A stretch of 40,334 bases of DNA from Firmicutes bacterium CAG:194 (lineage in GTDB: Bacteria; Bacillota; Clostridia; Lachnospirales; Lachnospiraceae): the NCBI GenBank assembly GCA_000432915.1, contig HF995233.1, positions 176,733-217,066 of the forward strand, written 5' to 3'. The notes under the pieces were generated by a model. That model saw only the letters and a program-made list of their open reading frames with translations, ran no database searches and was not told the DNA's origin. How positions within the stretch are numbered: position 1 is the first letter of the stretch; each line of letters begins with the position of its first letter. Below, piece by piece: positions 1-5,850 of the stretch. The translations under genes were made by a program, and so were the position numbers.

Positions 1-998
1 GTAGCAGGAATGACGATAAGACGCATGCCCTTTGCCACCTTTCTGCCCTTTAAGATCTCAGCCGCACATCTCAGATCGTCGATACGTCCGTTTGTACAGG
101 AACCGATCACTACCTGGTCGATCTTGAGCGCCGGATCGATCTCATCGATCGTATGTGTATTTTCCGGCAGATGCGGAAATGCAACTGTTGACTTTAAGGT
201 ACTTAAGTCAATGGTGTACTCCTCATCATAAACCGCATCCTCATCTGCCTCATATACGGTATATTTCTTTGTGGAATGTTCCTCCATATAAGCGATCGCT
301 TTTTCATCAACCGGGAAGATACCGTTCTTTCCGCCAGCCTCGATCGCCATATTGGCAATGGTAAATCTGTCATCCATGGAAAGATTTTTGATGCCTTCTC
401 CGACAAACTCCATGGATTTGTAAAGTGCACCGTCTACACCGATCATTCCGATGATATGTAAGATCACATCTTTACCGCTGATATATTTATTTGGCTTACC
501 GACCAGATTGAATTTGATCGCGCCCGGTACTTTAAACCATGCTTTTCCCGTTGCCATACCTGCAGCCATATCTGTAGAACCGACACCTGTTGAGAAAGCA
601 CCCAGTGCACCATATGTACAGGTATGGGAATCCGCACCGATGATCACATCGCCCGCAACTGTCAGACCTTTTTCCGGCAGAAGTGCATGCTCAATACCCA
701 TCTGTCCGACTTCAAAATAATTGGTGATCTGGTTACGATAAGCAAACTCTCTGACGCATTTACAATGCTCAGCAGATTTAATATCTTTATTCGGTACAAA
801 ATGATCCGGAACAAGGGCGATCTTATCCTTATCAAATACACCGTCCACTTTCATTTTGCTCATTTCCTTGATCGCAACAGGGCTGGTAATATCATTTCCA
901 AGTACCAGATCAAGGTCAGCTTCGATCAACTGACCGGCTTCTACCTTGTCAAGACCCGCATGCGCTGCAAGTATTTTTTGTGTCATTGTCATACCCAT
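1..998 (-). CDS. leuC: 3-isopropylmalate dehydratase large subunit (partial, 3' end beyond window)
   Basis: LeuC pairs with LeuD to isomerise 2-isopropylmalate to 3-isopropylmalate in leucine synthesis. It is an aconitase-family [4Fe-4S] enzyme of the cytoplasm. About 332 N-terminal residues of roughly 420 are present. They begin MGMTMTQKILAAHAG and contain the family signatures VLGNDITSPVAI, GADSHTCTYGALG and VIGSCTNGR; the cysteine of GSCTNGR is one cluster ligand, and the other two lie off the left edge. I chose the ATG at 998 because AGGAGG lies 8 bases upstream; an in-frame ATG at 1004 leaves only 2 bases. The gene diverges from a LysR regulator that may control it. leuD is presumably just outside the window. 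Confidence 0.95.
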   Translation of the reverse strand, partial: MGMTMTQKILAAHAGLDKVEAGQLIEADLDLVLGNDITSPVAIKEMSKMKVDGVFDKDKIALVPDHFVPNKDIKSAEHCKCVREFAYRNQITNYFEVGQMGIEHALLPEKGLTVAGDVIIGADSHTCTYGALGAFSTGVGSTDMAAGMATGKAWFKVPGAIKFNLVGKPNKYISGKDVILHIIGMIGVDGALYKSMEFVGEGIKNLSMDDRFTIANMAIEAGGKNGIFPVDEKAIAYMEEHSTKKYTVYEADEDAVYDEEYTIDLSTLKSTVAFPHLPENTHTIDEIDPALKIDQVVIGSCTNGRIDDLRCAAEILKGRKVAKGMRLIVIPA

Positions 999-1033
999 TG
1001 ACATGTCCTCCTACCTTATCCGCATTGTGCCAC

Positions 1034-1053
1034 ACCTGTCCGGCAGGACAGGT
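1034..1053 (-). other. Hairpin in leuC leader
   Basis: ACCTGTCC and GGACAGGT form a perfect 8-bp stem with a 4-base loop in the predicted leuC 5' leader, about 35 bases before the start codon. No U-tract follows, so it is not a simple terminator. It may stabilise the message or be a protein target; the function is unknown. Confidence 0.4.
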
Positions 1054-1075
1054 TATGCCACTTTTCTTTGTATAC

Positions 1076-1104
1076 AGTATAACAGATAATATACTATAAT
1101 CCAA
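1076..1104 (-). promoter_or_regulatory. Predicted leuC promoter
   Basis: On the minus strand, TTGGAT (1099-1104) and TATACT (1076-1081) are separated by exactly 17 bases, a good sigma-A fit. This predicts a start near 1069 and a leader of about 70 bases. The surrounding 1085-1150 is very AT-rich, as expected for a LysR-type intergenic operator region, but I could not pick out one convincing T-N11-A box. Confidence 0.5.
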
Positions 1105-1253
1105 ATACATATTGTTTATATTTACTATGAATTATATTTATGATACACTGAAACCAGGATGTCAAAAGCAAAAGCCCCGGCTTTGATGATACGCTTTCCT
1201 GATAATCTGCGAAAGCACTCTATGAACCGGTCATAAGCACAGAAAGGGAACAC

Positions 1254-2147
1254 ATGGAAAACAATTTAAACTTGTACTATATTTTCTATACTGTAGCACT
1301 GCACAAAAATATTTCAGGTGCAGCCAAGGAGCTGTATATCAGCCAGCCTGCGATCTCAAAAGCAATCTCCAAGCTGGAGCAGAGTCTGGATGTCATTTTA
1401 TTTCACCGTTCTTCCCGCGGCGTTACACTTACCATGGAAGGAGAACTGCTTTTTACACAGGTACAGACCGCGTTTTCCGCGATCCGTCATGGCGAGGAGC
1501 AGCTCAAAAAGGTAAATGAGCTTGGCATTTCCCAGATCTCCATCGGTGTCAGCATCACGCTTTGTAAATATGTGCTTCTGCCCTATCTGCAGCAGTTTGT
1601 CAAGGACAACCCACATATCAAGGTGACGATCACCTGCCATCCGACGATGGAAACGCTGCGCGATATTGATAATTCCGTTACGGATATCGGTGTTGTCGGA
1701 ATCCCCAGCCTGCCAAACGGGCTGACCTATATTCCGTTCCGTGAAATTCAGGATACATTTGTCACAACAGACCGCTATCTGGAAAATCTGAAGATCCGTG
1801 TCGGAAATGACCGGAAAGCAATTTTAAACAATGCAACCTTTATGATGCTGAACAAAGAGAATATTTCCCGTAAATATGTGGATATGTATTTATCCTCCCA
1901 CCAGATCACCATGGATAACATCATTGAGATCAATACGATGGATCTGCTGATCGAGCTGGCAAAGATCGACCTCGGAATCGCCTGTGTCATCAAGGATTTT
2001 GTCAAAGATGAGCTGGATGACCACACTTTAACAGAGGTGAACCTCGGACGCGCCATTCCCAAGCGAAAGCTCGGACTTGTGTACAAGGATGATACGATCA
2101 TGACGAATGCGATGAAGAAGTTTATCTCCTATTTTACGGAAGCATAG
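1254..2147 (+). CDS. LysR-family transcriptional regulator
   Basis: A LysR-type DNA-binding regulator of normal length (297 residues). The winged helix-turn-helix spans about residues 1-60, with the recognition helix around SQPAISKAISKLE (30-42), followed by a periplasmic-binding-protein-like effector domain (about 90-295). AAAGGG lies just upstream of the ATG. It diverges from leuC across 255 bases, the classic layout in which a LysR protein controls its neighbour and itself, so a role in leucine-gene control is likely by position. The effector is not evident from sequence. The gene runs convergent to the exonuclease gene. Confidence 0.9.
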   Translation: MENNLNLYYIFYTVALHKNISGAAKELYISQPAISKAISKLEQSLDVILFHRSSRGVTLTMEGELLFTQVQTAFSAIRHGEEQLKKVNELGISQISIGVSITLCKYVLLPYLQQFVKDNPHIKVTITCHPTMETLRDIDNSVTDIGVVGIPSLPNGLTYIPFREIQDTFVTTDRYLENLKIRVGNDRKAILNNATFMMLNKENISRKYVDMYLSSHQITMDNIIEINTMDLLIELAKIDLGIACVIKDFVKDELDDHTLTEVNLGRAIPKRKLGLVYKDDTIMTNAMKKFISYFTEA

Positions 2148-2180
2148 GGTAAATAATAAATTACAAGTAGATATAAAAAA

Positions 2181-2200
2181 GAAAACATATGTTTTCTCTT
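2181..2200. terminator. Possible bidirectional terminator between LysR and exonuclease genes
   Basis: GAAAAC-ATAT-GTTTTC forms a small AT-rich hairpin preceded by an A-run and followed by TCTTTT. It sits in the 57-base gap between two convergent genes. The stem is weak, so confidence is modest. Confidence 0.4.
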
Positions 2201-2204
2201 TTCC

Positions 2205-2879
2205 TTATATATTCTCAGTATATCGGCAATTCGGGAATCCCATACAGCCCCAGAACTCTCCGTAACGACCGTTCCGTTTCTTTAATGGTTGCTTACATAA
2301 CGGACACAGCTTTACATTTACATTTTTATGTCCATTCAATTCTTCTCCCATTCGTTCAAATATCTTCTGATTCATTCTGCAGTCTGCCAGAGCACGATGT
2401 GCACCATTTGTAGAAATACCATAGTAATCTGCCAGATCAGATAATTTTCGATGTTTCCATTCCGGGAAACAGACTTTTGCGACACGCAAAGTATCTATGT
2501 AATCATTTGCTATCGTTTTTCCAAAATACTTTTCGGAATCTTTGCAAATAAATGGAATATCAAATGTATGGATATTATGCCCTACTAAAATGTCTTCTCC
2601 CACAAATTCTAAAAAGCGTTCCAAAACTTCTTTGCAGAAGGGTGCATGACGAACCATCTCATCTGTTATATTGTTTACCCGTGTTGCATCATAGGGAATT
2701 GGTCTGCATGGATTTACCAGTTCACTGAACTCCTCTACCACTTTCCCATTACGTACTTTTACCGCTGAAATCTCAATGATCTCATCTTTCGAGATCATGA
2801 CTCCTGTCGTTTCCAGATCAAAAACGACATAATCCGGTACGTATTTCGTTAATATCTTTCCTTTGTTTTTTCCTAACAT
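2205..2879 (-). CDS. DnaQ-like DEDDh 3'-5' exonuclease with C-terminal zinc ribbon
   Basis: A predicted 3'-5' exonuclease of the epsilon/DnaQ group (224 residues). Exo I is FDLETTG (D21, E23), Exo II is HNIHTFDIPF (D107), and Exo III is HRALADC (H161, D166); all DEDDh residues are present. After a short linker, four cysteines (C192, C195, C212, C218; CPLC and WGCMGFPNC) form a topoisomerase-I-like zinc ribbon that probably binds single-stranded DNA. The start at 2879 follows AGGGG. Upstream lies a LexA-like operator shared with a toxin promoter, which suggests induction by DNA damage. Likely roles are DNA repair or degradation of damaged or foreign DNA. The substrate cannot be read from sequence. 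Confidence 0.88.
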   Translation of the reverse strand: MLGKNKGKILTKYVPDYVVFDLETTGVMISKDEIIEISAVKVRNGKVVEEFSELVNPCRPIPYDATRVNNITDEMVRHAPFCKEVLERFLEFVGEDILVGHNIHTFDIPFICKDSEKYFGKTIANDYIDTLRVAKVCFPEWKHRKLSDLADYYGISTNGAHRALADCRMNQKIFERMGEELNGHKNVNVKLCPLCKQPLKKRNGRYGEFWGCMGFPNCRYTENI

Positions 2880-2916
2880 ATAGCCCCTGTTTTAAATAAT
2901 CTTATTGTTTTGTTTG

Positions 2917-2945
2917 TTGAACATATGTTCTCTCTATATTATACT
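2917..2945 (+). promoter_or_regulatory. Promoter of first small toxin
   Basis: TTGAAC (2917-2922), a 17-base spacer and TATACT (2940-2945) form a strong sigma-A promoter. Transcription would start near 2952, giving an 80-base leader before the toxin ATG. The embedded LexA-type palindrome implies SOS control. Confidence 0.65.
2919..2930. promoter_or_regulatory. LexA (SOS) operator
   Basis: GAACATATGTTC is a perfect palindrome and matches the Gram-positive LexA/DinR core GAAC-N4-GTTC. It overlaps the -35 box (TTGAAC, 2917-2922) of the first toxin promoter. On the other strand it borders a possible exonuclease promoter (TTCAAC, 17 bases, TATTTA). LexA bound here could repress both directions. 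Confidence 0.7.
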
Positions 2946-2997
2946 GTTATTGTGTAATTGAAAGGAAAGCAGGATGTGATTTTCCGATTATTAGATG

Positions 2998-3022
2998 CCC
3001 TCTAGTTTTACGAAAGAGAGGG
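2998..3022 (+). promoter_or_regulatory. Hairpin masking the toxin 1 ribosome-binding site
   Basis: CCCTCT (2998-3003) pairs with AGAGGG (3017-3022), which is the Shine-Dalgarno sequence 9 bases before the toxin ATG. In addition, GGATGTGAT (2972-2980) is complementary to ATCACATCC (3185-3193) near the 3' end, so the message ends can pair. Both traits are typical of type I toxin messages, which are translated poorly until processed. Confidence 0.5.
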
Positions 3023-3031
3023 TGATGCCCT

Positions 3032-3118
3032 ATGAACACAATGGAAGTTTTAACTTTGTTGCTAGTAGTATTTGCGGCTCTGTCATACATAGACAATCAT
3101 AATAACAAAAAGAAATAA
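3032..3118 (+). CDS. Small hydrophobic type I toxin-like peptide (holin-like toxin type), 28 aa
   Basis: A 28-residue peptide with a short polar N-terminus (MNTMEV), one hydrophobic helix (about residues 6-20, LTLLLVVFAALSYI) and a basic tail ending NNKKK. This resembles the putative holin-like toxin family (Hol_Tox) of Firmicutes, whose members sit in the membrane. The ribosome site GAGAGGGTGA is 9 bases upstream and can be hidden in a hairpin. The promoter carries a LexA-type operator, and a predicted antisense RNA overlaps the end of the message. The gene is short enough to be missed by automatic callers. Family assignment rests on length and pattern, not on a database search. Confidence 0.72.
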   Translation: MNTMEVLTLLLVVFAALSYIDNHNNKKK

Positions 3119-3205
3119 GCATCCCCTACCGCCTAAAGTGTGGATGCTTATTTCTTAGTATATTCACTGAGGGCAAATCGGATCATCACATCCGGTTCAC
3201 TTTCT
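3105..3205 (-). ncRNA. Predicted antisense RNA (antitoxin) to toxin 1
   Basis: A minus-strand transcript of about 100 bases is predicted from a promoter at 3212-3240 to a terminator. The terminator stem pairs 3142-3153 with 3113-3124 (12 perfect base pairs), followed in the transcript by CTTTTTGTT. The RNA would be complementary to the last codons and 3' untranslated region of the toxin 1 message. That is the arrangement of type I antitoxins such as RatA. The RNA ends are estimates. Confidence 0.55.
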
Positions 3206-3211
3206 AAGTAG

Positions 3212-3240
3212 ATTATACATCAGGGCATTTGAGAAATCAA
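3212..3240 (-). promoter_or_regulatory. Promoter of antisense RNA 1
   Basis: Minus strand TTGATT (3235-3240), 17-base spacer, TATAAT (3212-3217). It is a near-consensus sigma-A promoter, expected to be constitutive. Its -35 box lies inside the terminator of the toxin 1 message. No open reading frame of note follows, so it most likely makes a non-coding RNA. Confidence 0.65.
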
Positions 3241-3250
3241 GTGCCCTTTT
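3222..3250 (+). terminator. Rho-independent terminator of toxin 1 message
   Basis: AGGGCATTTGA (3222-3232) and TCAAGTGCCCT (3237-3247) form an 11-bp stem with one mismatch and a GAAA loop, followed by TTTT. It ends a toxin 1 message of about 300 bases. Confidence 0.75.
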
Positions 3251-3272
3251 ACTGGACATATTTCTATTTTTC

Positions 3273-3301
3273 TTGTATAAACTGAAATTATGTGATATAT
3301 T
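3273..3301 (+). promoter_or_regulatory. Promoter of antisense RNA 2
   Basis: TTGTAT (3273-3278), 17-base spacer, TATATT (3296-3301) on the plus strand, with a start expected near 3308. It points toward the second toxin gene, divergent from the antisense RNA 1 promoter about 33 bases away. Confidence 0.55.
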
Positions 3302-3307
3302 TAATCT

Positions 3308-3402
3308 ATACAAAGAGGGAAACCAGAGAAGCGGCTACCCTCAACAGTGATTTACCTAATTACTTAGGCCGTCAACTACTGCGAATAGTTGGCGGCTATT
3401 TT
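3308..3402 (+). ncRNA. Predicted antisense RNA (antitoxin) to toxin 2
   Basis: A plus-strand RNA of roughly 95 bases that ends at a hairpin, GCCGTCAACTA (3368-3378) with TAGTTGGCGGC (3386-3396), followed by TATTTTCG. It is fully complementary to the 3' untranslated region and stop codon of toxin 2, which is transcribed toward it. The layout mirrors antisense RNA 1. Ends are inferred from the promoter and terminator. Confidence 0.55.
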
Positions 3403-3491
3403 CGTTTATCCTTGAAAATCTTATAGTAAAGACTTACAAGGGCGCAAATGAATATTCCAATCTGAATCAAATCAGCATATGTAACATACAT
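3396..3491 (-). CDS. Small hydrophobic type I toxin-like peptide (holin-like toxin type), 31 aa
   Basis: A 31-residue peptide: MYVTYADL, a hydrophobic helix (about 8-25, LIQIGIFICALVSLYY) and a basic tail KIFKDKRK. The pattern is that of the putative holin-like toxin family. The reading frame stays open upstream to 3623, but the promoter lies at 3578-3606 and a clear AGGAGGG sits 9 bases before the ATG at 3491, so that start is preferred. The stop codon lies in the antisense RNA's terminator hairpin. The gene points at toxin 1, with both antisense promoters in between. Family assignment is by pattern only. Confidence 0.75.
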   Translation of the reverse strand: MYVTYADLIQIGIFICALVSLYYKIFKDKRK

Positions 3492-3499
3492 TGGCAACG

Positions 3500-3543
3500 C
3501 CCTCCTTTCTTTCGTCTGGAGGGTTAGCCCCTCCGATAGAGGG
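3500..3543 (-). promoter_or_regulatory. Competing hairpins over the toxin 2 ribosome-binding site
   Basis: On the toxin 2 message, CCCTCC (3518-3523) can pair with the Shine-Dalgarno GGAGGG (3500-3505) or with an upstream GGAGGG copy (3529-3534). That upstream copy can also pair with an earlier CCCTC (3539-3543). The mutually exclusive stems look like a switch that hides or frees the ribosome site. Confidence 0.45.
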
Positions 3544-3577
3544 TAAGCCGCCCGGCTCTCTGGTTTCCCATGCATAA

Positions 3578-3606
3578 AGTATAACATGATATGCTGCTCC
3601 ACACAA
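3578..3606 (-). promoter_or_regulatory. Promoter of second small toxin
   Basis: Minus strand TTGTGT (3601-3606), 17-base spacer, TATACT (3578-3583). It lies about 90 bases before the toxin ATG. Just upstream, CGGTTCATAT occurs twice (3623-3632 and 3637-3646). No LexA-type palindrome is seen here, unlike at toxin 1. Confidence 0.6.
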
Positions 3607-3759
3607 TCAGGATCCAAATACACGGTTCATATGCCCCGGTTCATATACTTCCAAGACCATTACCATTAAAGTAAAATAGGCTAATAAAAGATCCGGACAA
3701 AATATACCTTAGATAATTTGTAATGAAAAAATTTAAAAGATGGGAATGAAACTATTGAT

Positions 3760-3990
3760 ATGCTGCTAAAAAAAGACTCAGACGAATGTGGATTTGGTCC
3801 CGGAGATATACAGTCTTGTGATATCATTAAAAAAGAAGCCTGTATCCCTCTCGCAGTAAAAGATCAGGTTATGGAAAAATTCTCGACAGCTCTCGAAAAA
3901 GCCGGACATAAAAGATGGGTGTCTCTCACAGGAATTGTATCCTGGGCGGTCAATACCAGGCTGCTCACCGAAATTCCTCAAGATCGCTAA
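3760..3990 (+). CDS. Hypothetical small protein (doubtful)
   Basis: An open frame of 76 codons with no recognisable domain. Two cysteines lie near residues 10 and 20 and a third near 28; the C-terminal half is mildly helical. No good Shine-Dalgarno precedes the ATG and a stop codon lies only 12 codons upstream. It could be a relic of a longer gene or a chance open frame. It ends about 50 bases before the terminator shared with ilvC, and sits in the AT-rich island. Confidence 0.25.
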   Translation: MLLKKDSDECGFGPGDIQSCDIIKKEACIPLAVKDQVMEKFSTALEKAGHKRWVSLTGIVSWAVNTRLLTEIPQDR

Positions 3991-4042
3991 TCTGCCCTTG
4001 CATCATAGGGCATAAAACTTGAAATTGAATTCCTATCATACA

Positions 4043-4080
4043 AAAAACGGTTCTGACCATAAGGTCAGAACCATTTTTGT
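4043..4080. terminator. Bidirectional terminator downstream of ilvC
   Basis: GGTTCTGACC (4049-4058) and GGTCAGAACC (4063-4072) form a perfect 10-bp stem with a 4-base loop. An A-run on the left and a T-run on the right let it work in both directions. It lies 36 bases after the ilvC stop codon and closes the ilv operon. Confidence 0.88.
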
Positions 4081-4108
4081 TTCTCATAAATTTGAAATCG
4101 ATATAGGA

Positions 4109-5137
4109 TTAGTTGTTGATCAGCTTATCGTTTTCGTTGTTCCAGCTGTAAAGCTTACGGATCTCTGCACCAACCTTTTCTGACGGATGCTCAGAAGCAA
4201 GCTTTCTCATAGCCTTGAAGTGAACCTGACGTCCTGCAGGAGACATATCTAATAAGAATTCTTTTGCGAAAGAACCATCCTGGATATCGGAAAGGATCTG
4301 CTTCATAGCTTTCTTTGTATCTTCTGTAACGATCTTAGGACCTGTGATATAGTCACCGTATTCAGCAGTGTTGGAGATAGAATATCTCATGCCTGCGAAA
4401 CCTGACTGGTAGATCAGATCTACGATCAGCTTCATTTCATGGATACATTCAAAGTATGCATTTCTTGGATCATAACCGGCTTCGCAAAGTGTTTCGAAAC
4501 CAGCCTGCATCAGAGCACAAACACCGCCGCAGAGAACTGCCTGCTCACCGAAGAGGTCTGTTTCTGTTTCTGTTCTGAATGTTGTCTCTAATAAACCGGC
4601 TCTTGCGCCGCCGATTGCAAGACCATATGCAAGTGCCATATCAAGTGCTTTTCCTGTGTAGTCCTGCTCAACAGCAACCAGACAAGGTGTACCCTTACCA
4701 GCCTGATACTCAGAACGTACTGTATGACCCGGTGCCTTAGGTGCGATCATTGTTACATCAACATTTGCCGGTGGCTTGATACATCCGAAATGAATGTTGA
4801 AACCATGTGCGAACATCAGCATGTTGCCTGCTTCGAGGTTTGGCTCGATATCTTTCTTGTACATATCTGCCTGTAACTCATCGTTGATCAGAATCATAAT
4901 GATGTCTGCTTTCTTTGCAGCTTCTGCAGCTGTATATACTTCAAAGCCCTGTGCTTCTGCTTTTGCCCATGACTTAGAACCTTCGTAAAGTCCGATAATT
5001 ACATGGCATCCTGACTCTTTTGCATTTAATGCATGTGCATGTCCCTGACTACCATAACCAATGACAGCGATCGTCTTGCCCTCTAATAAAGACAGATTAC
5101 AGTCTTCCTGATAAAAAATTTTAGCTTCCTGTGCCAT
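4109..5137 (-). CDS. ilvC: Ketol-acid reductoisomerase (class I)
   Basis: Converts acetolactate or acetohydroxybutyrate to the dihydroxy acids of valine and isoleucine synthesis, using NAD(P)H and Mg2+. At 342 residues it is the short class I form. The Rossmann motif is AVIGYGSQGHAHALNAK (residues 24-40). The catalytic region includes H107 (FAHGFNIHFG), the knotted C-terminal domain starts around residue 183, and the metal ligands D190 and E194 lie in TDLFGEQAVLCGG. AGGAGG precedes the ATG by 8 bases. It is the last gene of the ilv cluster, 93 bases after ilvN, and is followed by a strong terminator. Confidence 0.97.
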   Translation of the reverse strand: MAQEAKIFYQEDCNLSLLEGKTIAVIGYGSQGHAHALNAKESGCHVIIGLYEGSKSWAKAEAQGFEVYTAAEAAKKADIIMILINDELQADMYKKDIEPNLEAGNMLMFAHGFNIHFGCIKPPANVDVTMIAPKAPGHTVRSEYQAGKGTPCLVAVEQDYTGKALDMALAYGLAIGGARAGLLETTFRTETETDLFGEQAVLCGGVCALMQAGFETLCEAGYDPRNAYFECIHEMKLIVDLIYQSGFAGMRYSISNTAEYGDYITGPKIVTEDTKKAMKQILSDIQDGSFAKEFLLDMSPAGRQVHFKAMRKLASEHPSEKVGAEIRKLYSWNNENDKLINN

Positions 5138-5171
5138 TTTTGTTTCCTCCTAAATTTTTGTTTCGTTTTAT

Positions 5172-5190
5172 GAAAAGCCGCTCTGCGGCT
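5172..5190 (-). terminator. Weak intercistronic hairpin between ilvN and ilvC
   Basis: In the leftward transcript, AGCCGC-AGA-GCGGCT is followed by TTTTC. This short stem could act as a partial terminator or processing site that lets ilvC be expressed at a different level from the acetolactate synthase genes. Confidence 0.35.
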
Positions 5191-5230
5191 GACCATACAA
5201 TTTACTGTACCGCTATGTACACTGTCTGCT

Positions 5231-5731
5231 TTATGGCAGATAGGTTACATTTTCCGTACCTCTGCAAAGCGCAGCAATACCTGTTCTTGCAAGCTCCAAG
5301 ATTTCAAAACCGTCTAACAGCTTCAGAAAAGCATCGATCTTTTCCTGATTACCGGTAAGCTCGACCATCAGACTGTCGGATGCGACATCAATGACCTTTG
5401 CGCGGAAAATATCCGCCATGGCGATCACACCCTGTCTCTGGCTTGCATCGGCTCTGACCTTGATCATTGCCAGTTCTCTGTAAACACTGCTTTCCGGCTT
5501 TAACTCCTTGATATCCCGTACATCGACAAGCTTTGCAACCTGCTTCTCGATCTGATCCAGAATAATGTCATCTCCGCTCGTCACGATCGTGATACGGGTG
5601 TATCTCGGATCTGCCGTCACACCGGCGGTAATACTTTCAATATTATATCCTCTGCGGCTGAACAGTCCGGAAATACGGCTTAAAACACCTGATGTATTGT
5701 CAACTAATATCTGAAATACTTTCTTTTGCAT
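5231..5731 (-). CDS. ilvN: Acetolactate synthase small (regulatory) subunit, copy adjacent to ilvC
   Basis: A regulatory subunit of acetohydroxyacid synthase, 166 residues, normal for the family. An N-terminal ACT domain (about residues 1-80) carries the valine-binding signature (VDNTSGVLSRISGLFSRRG), and the C-terminal half (85-160) matches the small-subunit C domain. It binds the IlvB catalytic subunit, activates it and gives valine feedback. A second, different small-subunit gene lies directly upstream, and a strong promoter in the gap can transcribe this copy and ilvC without ilvB. Confidence 0.93.
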   Translation of the reverse strand: MQKKVFQILVDNTSGVLSRISGLFSRRGYNIESITAGVTADPRYTRITIVTSGDDIILDQIEKQVAKLVDVRDIKELKPESSVYRELAMIKVRADASQRQGVIAMADIFRAKVIDVASDSLMVELTGNQEKIDAFLKLLDGFEILELARTGIAALCRGTENVTYLP

Positions 5732-5766
5732 TTGCTTGATACCCTTCCTTCACCATCTCTATGAGC

Positions 5767-5796
5767 ATTGTATCAGCATAAGACAGGCTTTGTCAA
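5767..5796 (-). promoter_or_regulatory. Internal promoter for ilvN-ilvC
   Basis: Minus strand TTGACA (5791-5796, perfect consensus), 18-base spacer, TACAAT (5767-5772). It lies in the 119-base gap between the two small-subunit genes and should start transcription near 5760, uncoupling ilvN-ilvC from ilvB. Confidence 0.65.
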
Positions 5797-5850
5797 CGTA
5801 TGACATCCTTTCATGCATCCCATAACCTGTGTTCATAGTTTGGAGTTATA

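Larger units (their letters stand above)
3317..3569 (-). repeat. Imperfect inverted repeat enclosing toxin 2 (message-end pairing)
   Basis: The arms are GGGAAACCAGAGA plus GCGGCTACC at 3317-3339 and its complement at 3542-3569, interrupted by a few bases. Because the predicted start of transcription is near 3571 and a weak terminator lies near 3312-3345, the two arms fall at the 5' and 3' ends of the toxin 2 message and could close it into a panhandle. Such end pairing keeps type I toxin messages silent until trimmed. Confidence 0.55.

Noticed and set aside
3492..3623. Possible N-terminal extension of toxin 2 to a 75-residue protein
   Set aside because: The extension would cross its own promoter and the paired 5' leader; the internal ATG has a strong ribosome site and gives the usual length.
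3624..3759. Phage attachment site or insertion element remnant in the AT-rich island
   Set aside because: Only a short 10-bp direct repeat was found and no integrase, transposase or tRNA end is present.
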